From Voacanga thouarsii (taxonomy: Eukaryota; Streptophyta; Magnoliopsida; Gentianales; Apocynaceae), in assembly GCA_026120185.1 (NCBI GenBank), contig JANUWF010001176.1:7995414-8059413 (forward strand): a stretch of DNA of 64,000 bases, in the 5' to 3' direction. Both the position numbers and the translations under genes were made by a program. The notes under the pieces were generated by a model that saw only the letters and a program-made list of their open reading frames with translations, was not told the DNA's origin and searched no databases. Within the stretch, counting starts at the first letter, position 1; each line of letters opens with the position of its first letter. Positions 36,330-49,445 of the stretch are shown piece by piece.

Positions 36330-37088
36330 ATTGTAGTACAAATAACTATTATATTTTTATTTCAACTCAACTCATTTAGAGCTCAAATGATATTGAGACA
36401 TATTTTAGTTACAGGACAAAGTAGCCCGAACTAATCAATCTATAAAGGGCTAATTTTAGGCTACCGTCAAGTGTAATTTTGCTAATCATCTTTTAGTAAT
36501 CGTGATTATAAAACATTAAAATTATAATGTAAGAGTTCATACATTTGGAAATTTTTTCAGTGTAATTGATTACAAAGAATATAAAATAACCTTCATATAT
36601 ACTTTTTTGGTTTACATACTCTTCAGTTAATTTTTACCAGCTAACTATTTTTATGACTTTTTTTTATATATTAATAATCTTTATTCAGGAATATTATGTT
36701 AAAAGAATAAATATTCATATCTATAATTAAAATCAAAAACAAAAAAAATGAGAATTGAAAAAAGTAATATTTTGTTTGAGAAAGATGTTAAATGTTGGAA
36801 CTAGAACTGCTTAAGAATTTAAACAATTACTAATGGAGAGCAATTTAAATAAAAGAAGCATGATAAGTATAATTAAATAAAAGAAGCAATTTAAATTAAG
36901 TATAATATCTATTTGGAAATTAACAAATGTCACATTTGAATTGAGTTTTGTACACACACATATATTACTTCAATCATGAAAACTTTAAAGAAAAAAAAAA
37001 ACCTACATTAGTATTTTCTTTACAGCCGTCTCAAAGAAAAAAAAAAACAAATAAACCACACCTTTTGATACTGTCTACATTTTCAATG
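36330..37088. other. Gene-free AT-rich stretch
   Basis: No ORF, RNA gene or repeat was recognised, apart from A-runs near 36990 and 37040. Confidence 0.5.
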
Positions 37089-38721
37089 GGCTTAATTCCG
37101 CATTTAATCCCTAAACTTTTTTCTATTGTCATAGTTGTTTCTTAAACTTTATTTTTTACTTTTTAGGTCCCCAATTATTTTTTTATTTGACATATTTAAT
37201 CCTTCTGTCAAAATTTCTGTTGGTTAACACTAAGTCATCGTAACTAATTTGACTATTACCACATTCATAAGGGTATTTTTTATATATAAATTTTTTAACT
37301 GTTATAATTGATCCCTACACTTTATGTTTAACTTTATATATCCTCTATCATTTTTCGACTGACATGTTTGATTCTTATACTTTATTCTTTTTTTAATTTT
37401 TTAAATCCTTTATTATTTTTGGAGTGACATAATTGGTCCTTCCGTTCAATTTTTTGTTAATTACAAGTATTTGGTCATTGGTATTAGTAGAATTATAAAG
37501 AAATATAAAATTATTTGATATTCCCTCCACCTTTTGGAAATTTTTATATGTATTAGTTTAGTTGATAAAAATATTTCTCATCAATTGAATTGTTATAAAT
37601 TTTATTTATATATTTTCTCTTCTAATGTATTAAAAAAAAGTCTATTTTGTTAAAACCTATATTAAAGAATGAAATATGTGATTTATTAACATTATTTTTC
37701 ACAAAAGAGTAAATATCGAGATACTTATAATTTACTGCATTAAAACGTCTACAAGAAATAGGAAATATCTATTATTTAAAAATAAACATTTCTATATATA
37801 TGATATTTATGGATCATTGCATTAAAAATACATCATAAATATTACATTTTTACTACATTCTTACAAAAATAAAAAATTTAAATTATATAATTTACGATCA
37901 TCAAATCTATATGAGATATTTTTACTATTTAAAGCTTACTTGAAGAGTGGATGGGGTTATTTCCACAAAAAAGTCTTACCAAGAATTAGCAGCATATTTC
38001 ATTTGTATCGCTAGATCTTTAAAAAATAGCCATATGCCAGTAAATCTTCTCAAAGGTATAAATAAGAGGGAAAAAAAGGAGGGGGAAGGGAAATATCCAT
38101 TATGATATGCTAATACCAATGATGTAATTTTACTAAAATCTAATGTGAAAATAATAGTAGTAGAGTCGCCTTGTACGATTTGTCTCTTAGAATTTTTGAA
38201 TCCAAACACTCTCAAATCATCTGTCAACTAACTGAAAGCAAACAAATAAAGTCTTCACTCATTCTCCCTGCATCCATGCAACATCCTATATTTTCTCCCT
38301 TTCTAGTCTTTTTCTCTCTACATTTCACCAAAAGCTATCCATTTCTCTCTAAAACTTTAGCTATACGAAACATCGTAAATTGAATGGAAGAACTAAGTAT
38401 GTCAAATGAAAAAGGATAAATGAACTAAAAAGTTAAAAAATAAAATATATGGATCAAACAAGGCAGTCGAAAAATGATAAAAGATCTAAAAAATTAAAAA
38501 TAAGATATAGAGACCAATTATGACAGTCGAAAAAATATATATATAAAAAATACCCTTATGAATTTGGTAAAAGTCAAATCATTACGTTGATTAACAGAAA
38601 TTTTGACAGAAAGACCAAATATGTTAAACGAAAAATAATTGAGAATTTAAAAAGTTAAAAATAAAATTTAACGATTAATTATGAGAATAAAAAAAATTAC
38701 AACTAAATGTGAAATTAAACC
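37089..38721. mobile_element. Non-autonomous Mutator-like element with long TIRs
   Basis: The two ends are inverted copies of each other over roughly 350 bases (37089-37450 against 38385-38721). The outer ends are GGCTTAATTCCGCATTTA and, from the other side, GGTTTAATTTCACATTTA. Shared inner blocks include GTCAAAATTTCTGTT and TTCATAAGGGTATTTTTTATATAT. A 9-base direct repeat flanks the element (TTTTCAATG at 37080-37088, TTTTTAATG at 38722-38730, one mismatch), the size typical of Mutator superfamily target duplications. No transposase is encoded. The LTR-like repeated words (GACATATTTAATCC, TAATTGGTC) are sub-repeats within each TIR. Confidence 0.75.
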
Positions 38722-38895
38722 TTTTTAATGAATGAAAAACTTTTTCGGTCACAGCATTACATTAAAGGACAAGTGGCAAAGTCAAAATAAAAGGACAGTA
38801 CCAAGTCTTAGCCGCCTTTAATGTTATAAGTGCCAAAGACTTGCAGAGCACATAATTTTTTTATTACCTATACTCTTTCTACTTTTACTCTTTAA

Positions 38896-39790
38896 TACTC
38901 CCTTCTTTTTTTAATTGTTATTTTAAAAAAATCATATCTATAATTATCTACTATTATTTTAAAAATAAAAAATATTTATTAATTTTATTTTACTAAATCA
39001 TGATATTTATTAGTTTATTATTTCTAAATAAGTTAATTTATTTTTCTCTTAAAAAACTTACAGAATTTAAAACTTATCCAAAAAGATAATATTGACAGGG
39101 TAATTTTCTGCTTACCAAAGTAATCTTTACTCACTTATTTACTTTTCTTGATCAATTAAAATATATTCATCAAATATATTTCCTTCTCCTCTCTCCCTCT
39201 CTTTCAGCGAAATATTACCCACTCTTCTAATTCTAATCTTTTCCCATCGTATACGGCCCTCAGATGCAAGATCTTTAGACTTCGTGTCTTCTGGATAGCC
39301 ACTTGTCCTTACATGACAAGATCTTTACTTCCAAACTGCAACTACCCCCTAAAACATGCCAGTTGGATCATCTTCCATGTCAAGATTGAACTGCGTCTTC
39401 TATGATAACTCCCCGTCAATCCTTTACCATCAACCAATAGCAAGACTTGGTGGAATGCTTTCCTTCTTCATCGCCCAATAGCAAGACTTGGAGGAAATAT
39501 CGTGAGTGAGATAAATAGAGTGGAGACAGAAAGTGGAAAGAGGATATTAAGATATAGTGGGAAGATCCAGGTAGGAGATAAGGGAGAGAAGATGATTGTG
39601 GGTGGGAGAGAAGATCAAGATAGGGAGAGATGCGGCTGGAAGAGGAGAGAGAAGAGTCGAAGAGAAATATTTCATGAATTCATTTGTTTGATCAAGAAAG
39701 ATAAATAAGTTATTTGAGCAAAAATTAGAGAAATTACTCTCACAATATTGCTAGCCAAATGCAAAACCTTAAAAAAAATTAGAGGGAGTA
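38896..39790. mobile_element. Mariner/Stowaway-like element candidate
   Basis: It starts TACTCCCTTCTTTTTTTAA and ends, read from the other strand, TACTCCCTCTAATTTTTTTTAA, the CTCCCT terminus common in plant Tc1/mariner-type elements with TA target sites. Inner arms are also inverted: a block around 39135-39210 matches the complement of 39640-39720 (ACTTATTTA..TTTCTTGATCAA). The central part (39230-39620) is less AT-rich and holds a repeated CAATAGCAAGACTTGG (39435 and 39476). There is no transposase. Confidence 0.5.
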
Positions 39791-41308
39791 ATGAATTAAG
39801 GAAGATAATTAAGATACTTGAAAATATGCTTCCAATTCTTTGAAATTCTGAGCATTTAAGGCATAATTTTTTACTTAAGAAATAAATTATATCTTTCAAA
39901 TACGTGAGTATTACACAAATCGTATAAATTAAAAAACTATTAAAATTTAAATGATTTTAAAAGAAGAAGAGTGTTTTGCCCTTCTCTCCATTTGATGAAT
40001 TAATCAATTACCCTATTTTGCTGAAACTTTTTTCAAAAAAAACAAAGAGCAATATATAAAAAATTTAAAATTTTAAAAGGTTAAATACTTGAATGTAATA
40101 AAATTAGAATAAAATATTGAACGTCAATGCGTAAATACTCCCATATACTCCCCAATTTCTTAAAAGCTTAAGCTTGATAAATTCTTTACCTTATGAATTT
40201 TATTACTATTTATATTATCTTACTGGAATAATAAAAAAAGAAAAAATTTAAATTATACCTTAAAAACTCATAAATATTTTAAAATGAAAAAAATAGTTCA
40301 CAAAAGCATTTAACATTTTTAAACGAGAAATTATATCTATATAATATATATTATATATATATATTACAAGAATCAATGTTTTCTACCCTTATCTTTTGCA
40401 CAAACTATATATATTGAAAGAGACTATATATTATTGCATATTATTATAGCCATATACTAATAACTTGCAAGATTAATAACCAATTGGTTCTTTTAGAAGA
40501 CTTTTTTATACCCATGTCAAACGTGAAAACATAATTGAAGGATTTCTTTTCTGACCAAATTTGGGTGGTAAAATCTTTAGCATCCAAAGATCATATAAGT
40601 TTCTATGATGATAGTGCTATACTTTCAATGGTCATTACAGTAACCAGGTCATCCTCGCATGATATACCAAGTATGCACAATTTACGCGTCTATACTATTG
40701 TGCAAAATTTGCACAGCTGCCCTTCGTGTTCTACGGCCTATGAATCTTCCAAGTCTGTTGCATAGCATCTTGAAAGCAAGTGTAGCTTCCTACCTAGTCA
40801 GTCTTCAACGAAATTAGAAGTATTTGTACAAACCTATTCAGCACAATCTCTTATACTAATAATATTTGAATATCAAATAATTTTCCACTAATGATTCTAG
40901 CTACTGCTACATAGTTAAACAGGAATTTGTATGTATTCTACAATAACCAATCAATAACATCTTGAAGCTTCCTCTTAAGTACAAAAGTGGCCCCAAGTTC
41001 TCCACTGAAGTTCTTCCTAATTAGACATGATGGCTTCAAGAAACAGCTGGGGAGCTTCATGTATACTGAAAATTTTCTAGCTATTTTATGTCCTGATCAC
41101 AGCAACCTACACACAAAAGGAAACAACAATTCCACTTAGGAAACAACAGAGTACATTTATTATTTGATAAAACAACATAAAGAAAAAAGAATTTGGCACA
41201 CTTTTATTATGGGTGAACAAATCAAAATTTATCTCTTAAATTTAGAAAATTAAACTAGGATATGGACTTTTCCAGTAACATTATATTGAAATTATCAAAA
41301 GATACTTA
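39791..41308. other. Intergenic, 3' flank of the membrane/coiled-coil gene
   Basis: AT-rich. The 3' untranslated region of the minus-strand gene should lie in 40800-41308. The ORF at 40535-40765 (+) shows no recognisable domain. Nothing else is supported. Confidence 0.45.
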
Positions 41309-44300
41309 CTAAACCCATCTCCTTTGCGTAATGGCATCCTTAGATCTAGGCGGAGCTCGTCTCCTACTCTTGGAATATTCACTGGAGGAAGTAAGTCTTG
41401 GTCTAGGAATGGAGACTGCATCAATATTTAGTGATTTTTCCTTTAAAGGACTTGAGGCTCTAGACCTCCTATGGTGATTTGCTGGTGTCATTGAGGGAGG
41501 AGCAGAAATTTTGGTGTGTTCCAACTTTTGTTCTCCCTTTAAAGTACTCTCACCATACCCAACGCAGATGTCTGGCCTTCTAGCTGGCGGAGCCTGAGGT
41601 TTATTTACAGGCCCACTATCTGAATCTGAAGACGATGGGCTGGTAGTGCTATCCATATCATAGACCAGATTATCTGCCATGATAGGAAGCTGCCTGTCTT
41701 GTGAAACTGCAGCAGAAATAGACTGTCGACGGACTCTTGTGAGGTTAACCACCTGTTCATATTTGAACATGTAAGATTGATAGAAAATCTGCTATTCGGG
41801 AAAGGCTGATTACTTGTGTTTGAAGTCACACATAATGTAGAATAAAACGAGAAAGAACACTATATTAAAAGTTGCCTTTCAAGTATCGTTAAGAAAAAAT
41901 TGTGAACCTGTTTATTTTTCAATACTGTCTTCGAATCCAATGATTGACAGAAGAGGATTAAGAGTGTGAAAAAGGTAAGAGGGTGAGCTCTTTTTAACAA
42001 AGCGGAGAAGAGAATATACACGAGTGAAGAGTGTCAATCAAATTGAGTGCCAAACACTTGGAGTGAAATGATGAACATTTCTTGTGTTTCTAATCAATTT
42101 TGCAGGTTAATCTCTTTGAGAAAATACATCATGGCCGGTTGGACTCAATTCCCTATGGAGATACATGACTACTATGAAAAATCTAATCCAAGAAGAGGAG
42201 GATGTGGAAGAGTTGCTGAAAATGAGTGGGGATATGAGGAGAAATATGAGGGCTTGTATGATTAGGATGAGGAAGCTTAAGAGAATCATTTATATGGAGT
42301 ACCAAATCCAAGAGGAGGAGGTGAATCCCAATCCTAATCATTTTCAATGCAAGCATCATATTGTATGAGAGAACTTATAGGAGGATTCATAAAACGCTTT
42401 TTCACCTTCTGTTCAAGGATCATCATGTCCTTCTTAAGCTTAGTAATAATCATATTCTTTCTTCGAATAATGTCTTCCAGCTCTGCAATCCTCTGTCAGT
42501 TATGAAAACGAGAGCGTAACAATGGAAATGAGGAAAGGCAGTCATTCTTAAGGCAGTACAGCTACAAAGGTGTAAGTTGGAGTACCTTTGAACCAAAAGA
42601 TTCTGATGAGTGGATAAAAGTGGACAGCTCCTCTATTTTGGCATCCTTCTCTTCACATTCCCTCCTGAGGTTGTAGATATCTTGCTCGATTGCTAAAGTG
42701 TTCAACTGTAAGACAAACACATGGTATTGGCAAATCATCAACTTCGGAAATACTAGTATTCAGATTTAGGCATTACCTTCAAGTTGTCAAATCTTGCAGT
42801 AATTGATAAATTCTTGACTAAAATTCATATTCCGAAAAAACATTTGGTGAACTAAAACTGAAGCAATCTACATAGGTGTCGAGAATTATAAGCCTTGGAT
42901 CCCATAGCAGTGAGAGAATAGAATCACTATTTCCTGAATGATATAACACTTACCAAACATGTGAGAGGTGGAGGACTGCTACATTTTTGGTGGAGCCAAC
43001 AGCACAAGAATGACCAGATTAGAGTCGGTGGCAAAGAAGAACTATAAAACCTATACCTTCAATTGCTTTGTTCCAAGTTCCAACAAACCAAATGCGTTTT
43101 GTATTCCAATTACATTTTGTTTTGACACAAATATAAGGTAAATCAATTTTCATCACAACTTTTTCCCTGCTCCCAAAAACTCAATATGCAAGTGCGGCCT
43201 TTTTTTTCTTCTAAATACCCCCAAGCATTCATTTAGAAAATCCATATTAAAAAAGATATATCAGAATTTCAATGAATAATCATTGACAGCAAAAGCCAAC
43301 AGAATGAAATTCTTCATCTAGAAAATGAAGATTTATCTGTAGTTTAGAAATTACAACAGAAAAAAATCCCTTGAAGGGACATAATTGTTAAAAAAAAAAA
43401 AAAAGGGAATCCTTGCTTCTACAGTAATATAGACCTCTTATAAATTACAAATTCCGATAACCTTTTTGAGAATCTTGACCGACGTCATCATATGGTATCA
43501 GATTAGTCTGGACTCTGGAGAGACTAAGCTCAGAAGATACTAAACGAAAGTGGCAGTATGATCTTCAAGGGTTCTCGTGAAATAATTTACCATAGGCTCA
43601 AAAACCTTGGCAGAGAGGAAAGTAAAGTGATAATTTCTCGCCTATAGAGTCATACGTGAAGCAATTGGTTTGAAAGGAAATCTTGTAAACCAAAGCTGAA
43701 AAGATTACATGATCACAAGACTCCTAGAATGCCAAGACGAGATCTTGATTTTGAATGGTTTGGCAGGAATGGTCCTTTCCAAAAGAAATTTTGGATTCAT
43801 TAAGCTTGTTGATAATAAAACAATAGATGTCAGTAGTTTTTCTTGGTTTTTTTTTTTTTTTTCCGACTCAAGGGGAGAGTGAGAGGGATAGGGCTTGTGA
43901 CTTCAAGCAATTGATGTAAGCAAAGATTTGTTGACCTTATCATTTTAAGTGAGACTACAAGTTCAAAATCACACGTTCTCTATTAAGTTCATCATTGGTG
44001 CACCATATATGATCAAATTTGCCATCCTTCATTATAGCTAGTACTATTCCTAAGCTACGATAGCAGTGTTTTTTAATTCAGAATCATGTATCAAACTGCA
44101 CTATATGTGTACGTTTATACCTGAATATCTACTGAGGAAGTGACACTAGGAGCCCAATCAGACAAATCAGACATTCGACGTTCCTCTGGTTCTGCCTCAC
44201 TTGCAGGAGGCCATTTATGTTTGAACATGTCATCCCCATTGGATGCCTTGATTGCTGTATCAACCTAAAAATTAAACAAGATTTGGAATCATGTTCAGGA

Positions 44301-45646
44301 ATAACTGCAGCAATCTGAAGCGATATAACAATTAGAAGCCTAATGCTAGATTAAGATATTGACTTCAGGAAAAAGATGTCAGTATTACCGCTAAATTACT
44401 TGGAAGTTGCTTGTGTTGCACACAAAATTGACAACCATACTTGTCTGTTGCTGCTTCAGGCTGGTCTTTAAAGTAGTTTACCTGCCCACACAGATTATCT
44501 AATTTCTCTTGCATACTCAGAAGCACCTGATCCTGAACAAAATTTGAGAAGATATGCTTATAACTTGACAGTCTGCACGCAACATCTGACACTTGACATT
44601 TAACGTGCCATGTGGGTAAAAGCAAAACATTTTAAGTAAATAACTTAAAGATATTCAACGTCAACTTCCAGATTCAAAGACTCTAACATTGCAATAAATA
44701 GTGCAGTTTTAAGTGTTAGTAAAAGAAAATGAAGATCAATCGCCATTACCCACCTCCATTCAAAGTATTTCTATTTCATCCGACAAAACCTATCAGTATT
44801 GCTATAAATTCAAATTCTTGACTGAATCCATTAAATATTTGTCAAAAAAAAAAAAAAAAAAAGAATCTTTGAAATGATACGAATTGTTAAAATACCAGAA
44901 ATTAAGGGAATTCAACTTTTTATTAACTTTATTCAAATGATTTTCTAGAAGAAACGTAAAAGCTTTAATGCAAACCCACAAATTCAAATTCCTATGCAAA
45001 TGCATTAAATGGCTTCTAACAGAAAATCCAAACATAAACTCTAAGAGCAAAACATACTAACTAATTAATGGAACACAATAACATGAAATCCAAATGATTT
45101 TCATTTCTAATCACCCACATCTAAGATAACGCATATTTGGGGTGGAAAAAAAGAAAAAAAAAAAAGACCTTTAATGAGGCACAAATTTGAGAAGGGACCG
45201 ATTAAATGAACTCAAATAATGCGGCGTTGCATAAAATAAAAGATTTCATGAAGGTAACTAACCCTTAATTCAACAGCCTTTTTCAACTGAAAGATCTGTT
45301 TATTTCTCTTGGAATTAGCGGCCGCCACAGCAATAACAGCTACTATAAGAATCCTATGCATGGGGCTAAAGAGCTCCCAAGCAACAGCTTCTTTGGGGCC
45401 TAACATCACGCCATTTTCTCTGGCCATAGTCTTGGCCAAGCTCGCTTCTTCCGCTCCAATAATCCGTCCTTGGAGAGAAACCCAAGCGAGCTTTTTTGCA
45501 GCCCTTATAGGCCGACTCGGCTCAGTGAAGCAGCTTGAAAGACGGCGAGGAGACGGAGAAACTGTTGCAGGAAACGGAGAGAGCGAGATAAAAGGCAGCG
45601 GCTGAGAAATTGAAGCCCAATCCAGTTCTGGGTCGCCGGATTCCAT
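41309..45646 (-). CDS. Predicted membrane-anchored coiled-coil protein, six exons, 440 aa, function unknown
   Basis: Minus-strand exons: 45263-45646, 44389-44532, 44121-44264, 42596-42715, 42406-42492 and 41309-41752 (128, 48, 48, 40, 29 and 147 codons). Every junction is phase 0 with GT/AG (for example AGG|GTTAGT, TTCAG|GATCAG, AAG|GTGAAA, AACAG|GTGGTT), which strongly supports the model. Near residues 94-112 a hydrophobic run (HRILIVAVIAVAAANS) predicts one membrane segment. KRNKQIFQLKKAVELR and DQVLLSMQEKLDNL begin a coiled coil that resumes in exons 4 and 5 (IEQDIYNLRRECEEKDAKIEEL; IAELEDIIRRKNMIITKLKK). The last exon is basic and serine/proline-rich (SRASSPLKEKS, SRRRAPPRSKD) and looks disordered. 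This layout would suit an organelle or cytoskeletal tether, but that is speculation. Intron 3 is long, so an extra small exon cannot be excluded. Confidence 0.85.
42716..44120 (-). other. Third intron of the 440-aa gene (1405 bp)
   Basis: AT-rich with an A-run (43390-43405) and a T-run (43846-43862). No exon was recognised. Confidence 0.6.
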
Positions 45647-47302
45647 GGCAGAGAAAGATCAGAGACGTGATTGAAGCCACAGGAATTTCGGTATTCAAAA
45701 TGTTTGCTTATTTCAAATTTTTATATGAGAGGGAAAAGAGAGTAGGGTTATTTTTGTAAATGTAGTTTGGATTTTTGTGAGCCGTTGGAGTTTTGAAGAA
45801 ATTCAAAATCTTTGGCATTTAGCAGGAGCGTCTGCGAAATTGGAACCGAATTAGAATATGGAAAATAAGGAGAGAAAAAAGAAAAATTACACTGACCTAT
45901 ATAAAAATTTAAAAAAAAGAGAATTTAAAGGACAATTTGAGACTAAAGCTTATCACATTGTGTATTTTTATCAAGTAAGAAAAATAATATTTCCAAAAAA
46001 AGGGTCAGACAATAAATTGGAGATATTTCTGGTCTACAACATTTTCTGTCCCCACGACCCACCAGCCACCTTCTCCACTCCCCCCAAAAAAAGAAAAAAA
46101 AAAGAGGAGAAATTGTGGTAAGTGACCGTATTGTAGGTGTTAAACAACTTAAATAAGACAGATTTGACTGTTTGTTGGAAGCAAAAGGTGTGGAAGAGTG
46201 AGTAAGTAGGCAAGTCAAAGATTTGATTTAGAATAGACTTGCTTTATTAAGTTTAAGATTTCATTTATATATGATGGTAGTGTAATAAGTTTTGTTTTGA
46301 TGAATGTACCATGTATTAAATATCAAATATTATTATAACTATCACATGTAAGTGTGTGGTATGATGTGTTAATTTTTTTTATATTAATTAAGAATGATTA
46401 GAAAAATATAAAAACATTCCATCCAATCCACATCAATTTAAACCGACGAATTAGAACTTTTTTTGTTTAAATTTGTTTGGATTCGAATTGGAAACAATCC
46501 AAAAATTAAATTCAATTTAAAAATTTTTTCAAACCGGACCAAATAAACCATTCTATTGTATTCAATTAAGAAAATCCTGGCACTTCTTATGCGACATTTT
46601 TATTCTAAAATTTCTTTATTTTTAATGTTTTTATTTTTATTTTTTAAATTATTATACTAATGATCTTAATATAATCTTTCAAATTTTTTTCCTCCCCTCT
46701 CCTCCTTCCTCACAGACATTCCTCTCCCACCCCACTCCTTCATAGGAGGAACTTTTCTTACAAAGTTATCATTTTTGTGTTCAATGCTTTATTATCGCAA
46801 GTTAAAAAGTAAAAGAAAAAAGTACTTTAGAAATTAAAAGAAAATAAAAAGTGATAAGTGGAAGTGTGGAACTAAGAAACAACTGGACAATGCACAAGCT
46901 GAAAATTGTAGAGGAGGCTTTGCGTTTTTCCTTTATTTTTTTTGGTTAGTCGAATTACGGAGAAAACTAATTAGACACATGTGATTCAACTTTGTTTTAA
47001 TTCTTTTTATCTTAAATTGGCCTTTGTTTTGCTTATGATTGGTTTAAAATTTTTTTTATTTTTAAATTGTTTGTTATGAACTCTTTTTAAAAATTATTGT
47101 GGATTAATTTATTTGTAAATCTTGTACTTTTAAATTTAGTATTAGTAATAAATATTCTTTTTTTTTTCAAAATCATTAGATTTATTTAGTTTTAAAAATT
47201 TTTGTTTAATTTTAAGAAATTTTATTTTTATATTTTTAACTATTAGGTTATTATTTAGAGTTATGTTCAAATTTTTATGACGCCAAAATATAATTTGATA
47301 CT

Positions 47303-47359
<57 letters not shown>

Positions 47360-48109
47360 TACTGGAGATGGAAGCACAAATTGAAGAGAACAAAATAGAA
47401 CAAGAAGAAAGAACAAAATGTCATCTAAATGACAAAAAACTAGAAGTATTAAAAGAAAATAAGCACAAGAGATATACATAAACACTATATGTATATAAAA
47501 GTCTATTCTTATGCCATGTGGGAGAAAATGAAACAAGAAGTTCTCAGGGGAAGTAAATGAATATAAAAAGCATAAAAGAAAAAGATAAAATGTTTCATAA
47601 AAATGACAAAGCAAGGAATATAAAACTTGCACACAAGTTTTATGATTTACAAGAACATAAGCATACGAGAATATAGCAAAATAGAAAGAAGAAAAATAAG
47701 AAAAAGTAAAACAAACTAATGTGGGTCACATGGACCCTTTCTTTTTAATTTTTAATGTGTTTTTGTCCACAAGGGTTCTAAGTTAAATCTTTGTTTTGAG
47801 TTCAAATATTCTTTGGAAGATGAGATCTTTTTTGGCTTGGTTAATATGTAACAGATAAGACCAAGGTTTGTAGCGAGATTTATTGAATATTGTATTCTAC
47901 AATATCAAGATACGCTTCATACTATTCTATTGTTTCTAAAGAACCTACAATTCTTTTAAAGTAATAGTAAGTTCCAAGAATGAGTACGTCTCGTAAAGTA
48001 AGGAAATATTGAATTGATTCTTAAATCATATAGGATCACTAAGGAGTAAGAACAAAGTTTCAAGGCCTACCTAATACTGTATTCACTTATCCTTTTATTC
48101 ACAGAGATG
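45647..48109. other. Intergenic, promoter side of the 440-aa gene
   Basis: The first bases hold the leader of the minus-strand gene. The remainder is AT-rich. A CA run followed by TA and TATG repeats lies at 47304-47358. No gene was recognised. Confidence 0.45.
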
Positions 48110-48114
48110 GCTCA

Positions 48115-49428
48115 TGAAAAACCTTAAAGGGGGGTGAATAAGGTTTTTAGCAAGCAAAAACAATTTTTCCGATTTGTCTAAAACGCTGAATAAGGATGAT
48201 TACCAAGATGCTTAGACCGACTTTATAGATGCATAAAAAGCTATCCAAACACTCGTAGATGTATATTCAGTTTTAGACAGTGAAAGAACATAAAAAATAG
48301 TACATGAACAACTGAATAAAATGAGACAAGAGATGTATAGTGGTTCGATCAACAATGATTTACGTCCACTACCTTAAGCCTCACACTTAAGGATTTTCAA
48401 CCTTATTTCATTAACCTCACTTAATGAAACTGTTTCACATACAAGAGAGGATCACCGCACTAGGGTTTTCACAACCTCTCAGTTATGCAAACACATCAAG
48501 GATTACCTCACTAGGTTTTACACCACAACCTTGATACAAACACAGAACAAGGATTACCCCAATGGGTTTGACCACCCAACCTTGAACATAAATCAACACA
48601 AGGCTCACCCCTATGGGTTTTACACCACAACCTTGGCACAAACACAAAACAAGGATCACCCCAATGGGTTTTACCACACAACTTTGAACATGAATCAACA
48701 CAAGACTCACCCCTATAGGTTTTACACCACAACCTTGCACAACAACGGAGATTTGAATATCAATATAAAAGAAATAAGCTCACTTACTTGAGCAGATGAT
48801 CACTCGGATACAAGGCACAAATACTTTTATCTTTGATACACAATGAACTCATTTTGAAGCTAGATAAAAGGAGATTTTTGAAAAAAAGTGGAGTGCCAAC
48901 AGTCATAAAAAAACGGTTATAAATTTTTTGTTTAAACTCATCCGAGTTTTAGACTCAAGTTTTGGACGAAGATGCATCCAAAAGATAAGTCCAAAATGGC
49001 ACATTCCTGATAGAAATTTTTCAACCCAGTTTACAGGATTTTGGATGAACCTTTTGGACTCAAACTGTTCCATCCAAAATTCTATGAATTTCAAAAACTT
49101 TGAAAACATCTCATTTGAAAGCTTCAAGGTAAAGTCAAATGAATCAAAATATAAGAAAACATAGAAATTAATAAATATACCTTAATAATACTTCCTAGTC
49201 TATCATTCTTCATAAAGAGCTTCCTTGATATATAACTCCTCATACTTTAATTTTCTCATTTTGATCTTCTAATCTTGAAATCAGCGATGAAGGAGTTGCC
49301 AACAATTCTTATCTGAAGACTTTTGAAGAATAAAGGTCAAACATGTCGTATCACAATAAATTAACAAGTTAGTCCTTATCAACGTTTGTCATAAATCAAA
49401 ACATAGAAGAAAGCCCTCAGGGCTAACA
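48115..49428 (-). repeat. SIRE 3' LTR
   Basis: 1314 bp. It is clearly the same sequence as 61987-63353, but lacks a block of about 84 bases holding the TATA box (deletion near 48882). It keeps more units of an internal minisatellite (48500-48740) and has a 12-base indel near 48951. Confidence 0.9.
48500..48740 (-). repeat. Minisatellite within the SIRE LTR
   Basis: Units of about 60 bases (CACCACAACCTTG... CAAGGATCACCCCAATGGGTTTTAC) alternate in two flavours. The repeated peptide seen on translation is a by-product. The matching part of the 5' LTR (about 62395-62597) has fewer bases. Confidence 0.8.
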
Positions 49429-49445
49429 ATCTCCCCCTTTTTGAG
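49429..49445 (-). other. SIRE polypurine tract
   Basis: AAAAAGGGGGAGAT on the minus strand, directly before the LTR start TGTTAG. Confidence 0.8.

Noticed and set aside
43484..43495. TATGGTATCAGA, like a retroelement primer site
   Set aside because: It lies in an intron with no LTR end beside it and no coding remnant. A chance match is likely.
48483..48740. Repeat protein with GVKPIGV-type units
   Set aside because: It is the translation of an LTR minisatellite, with different reading frames in the two LTRs and no start context.
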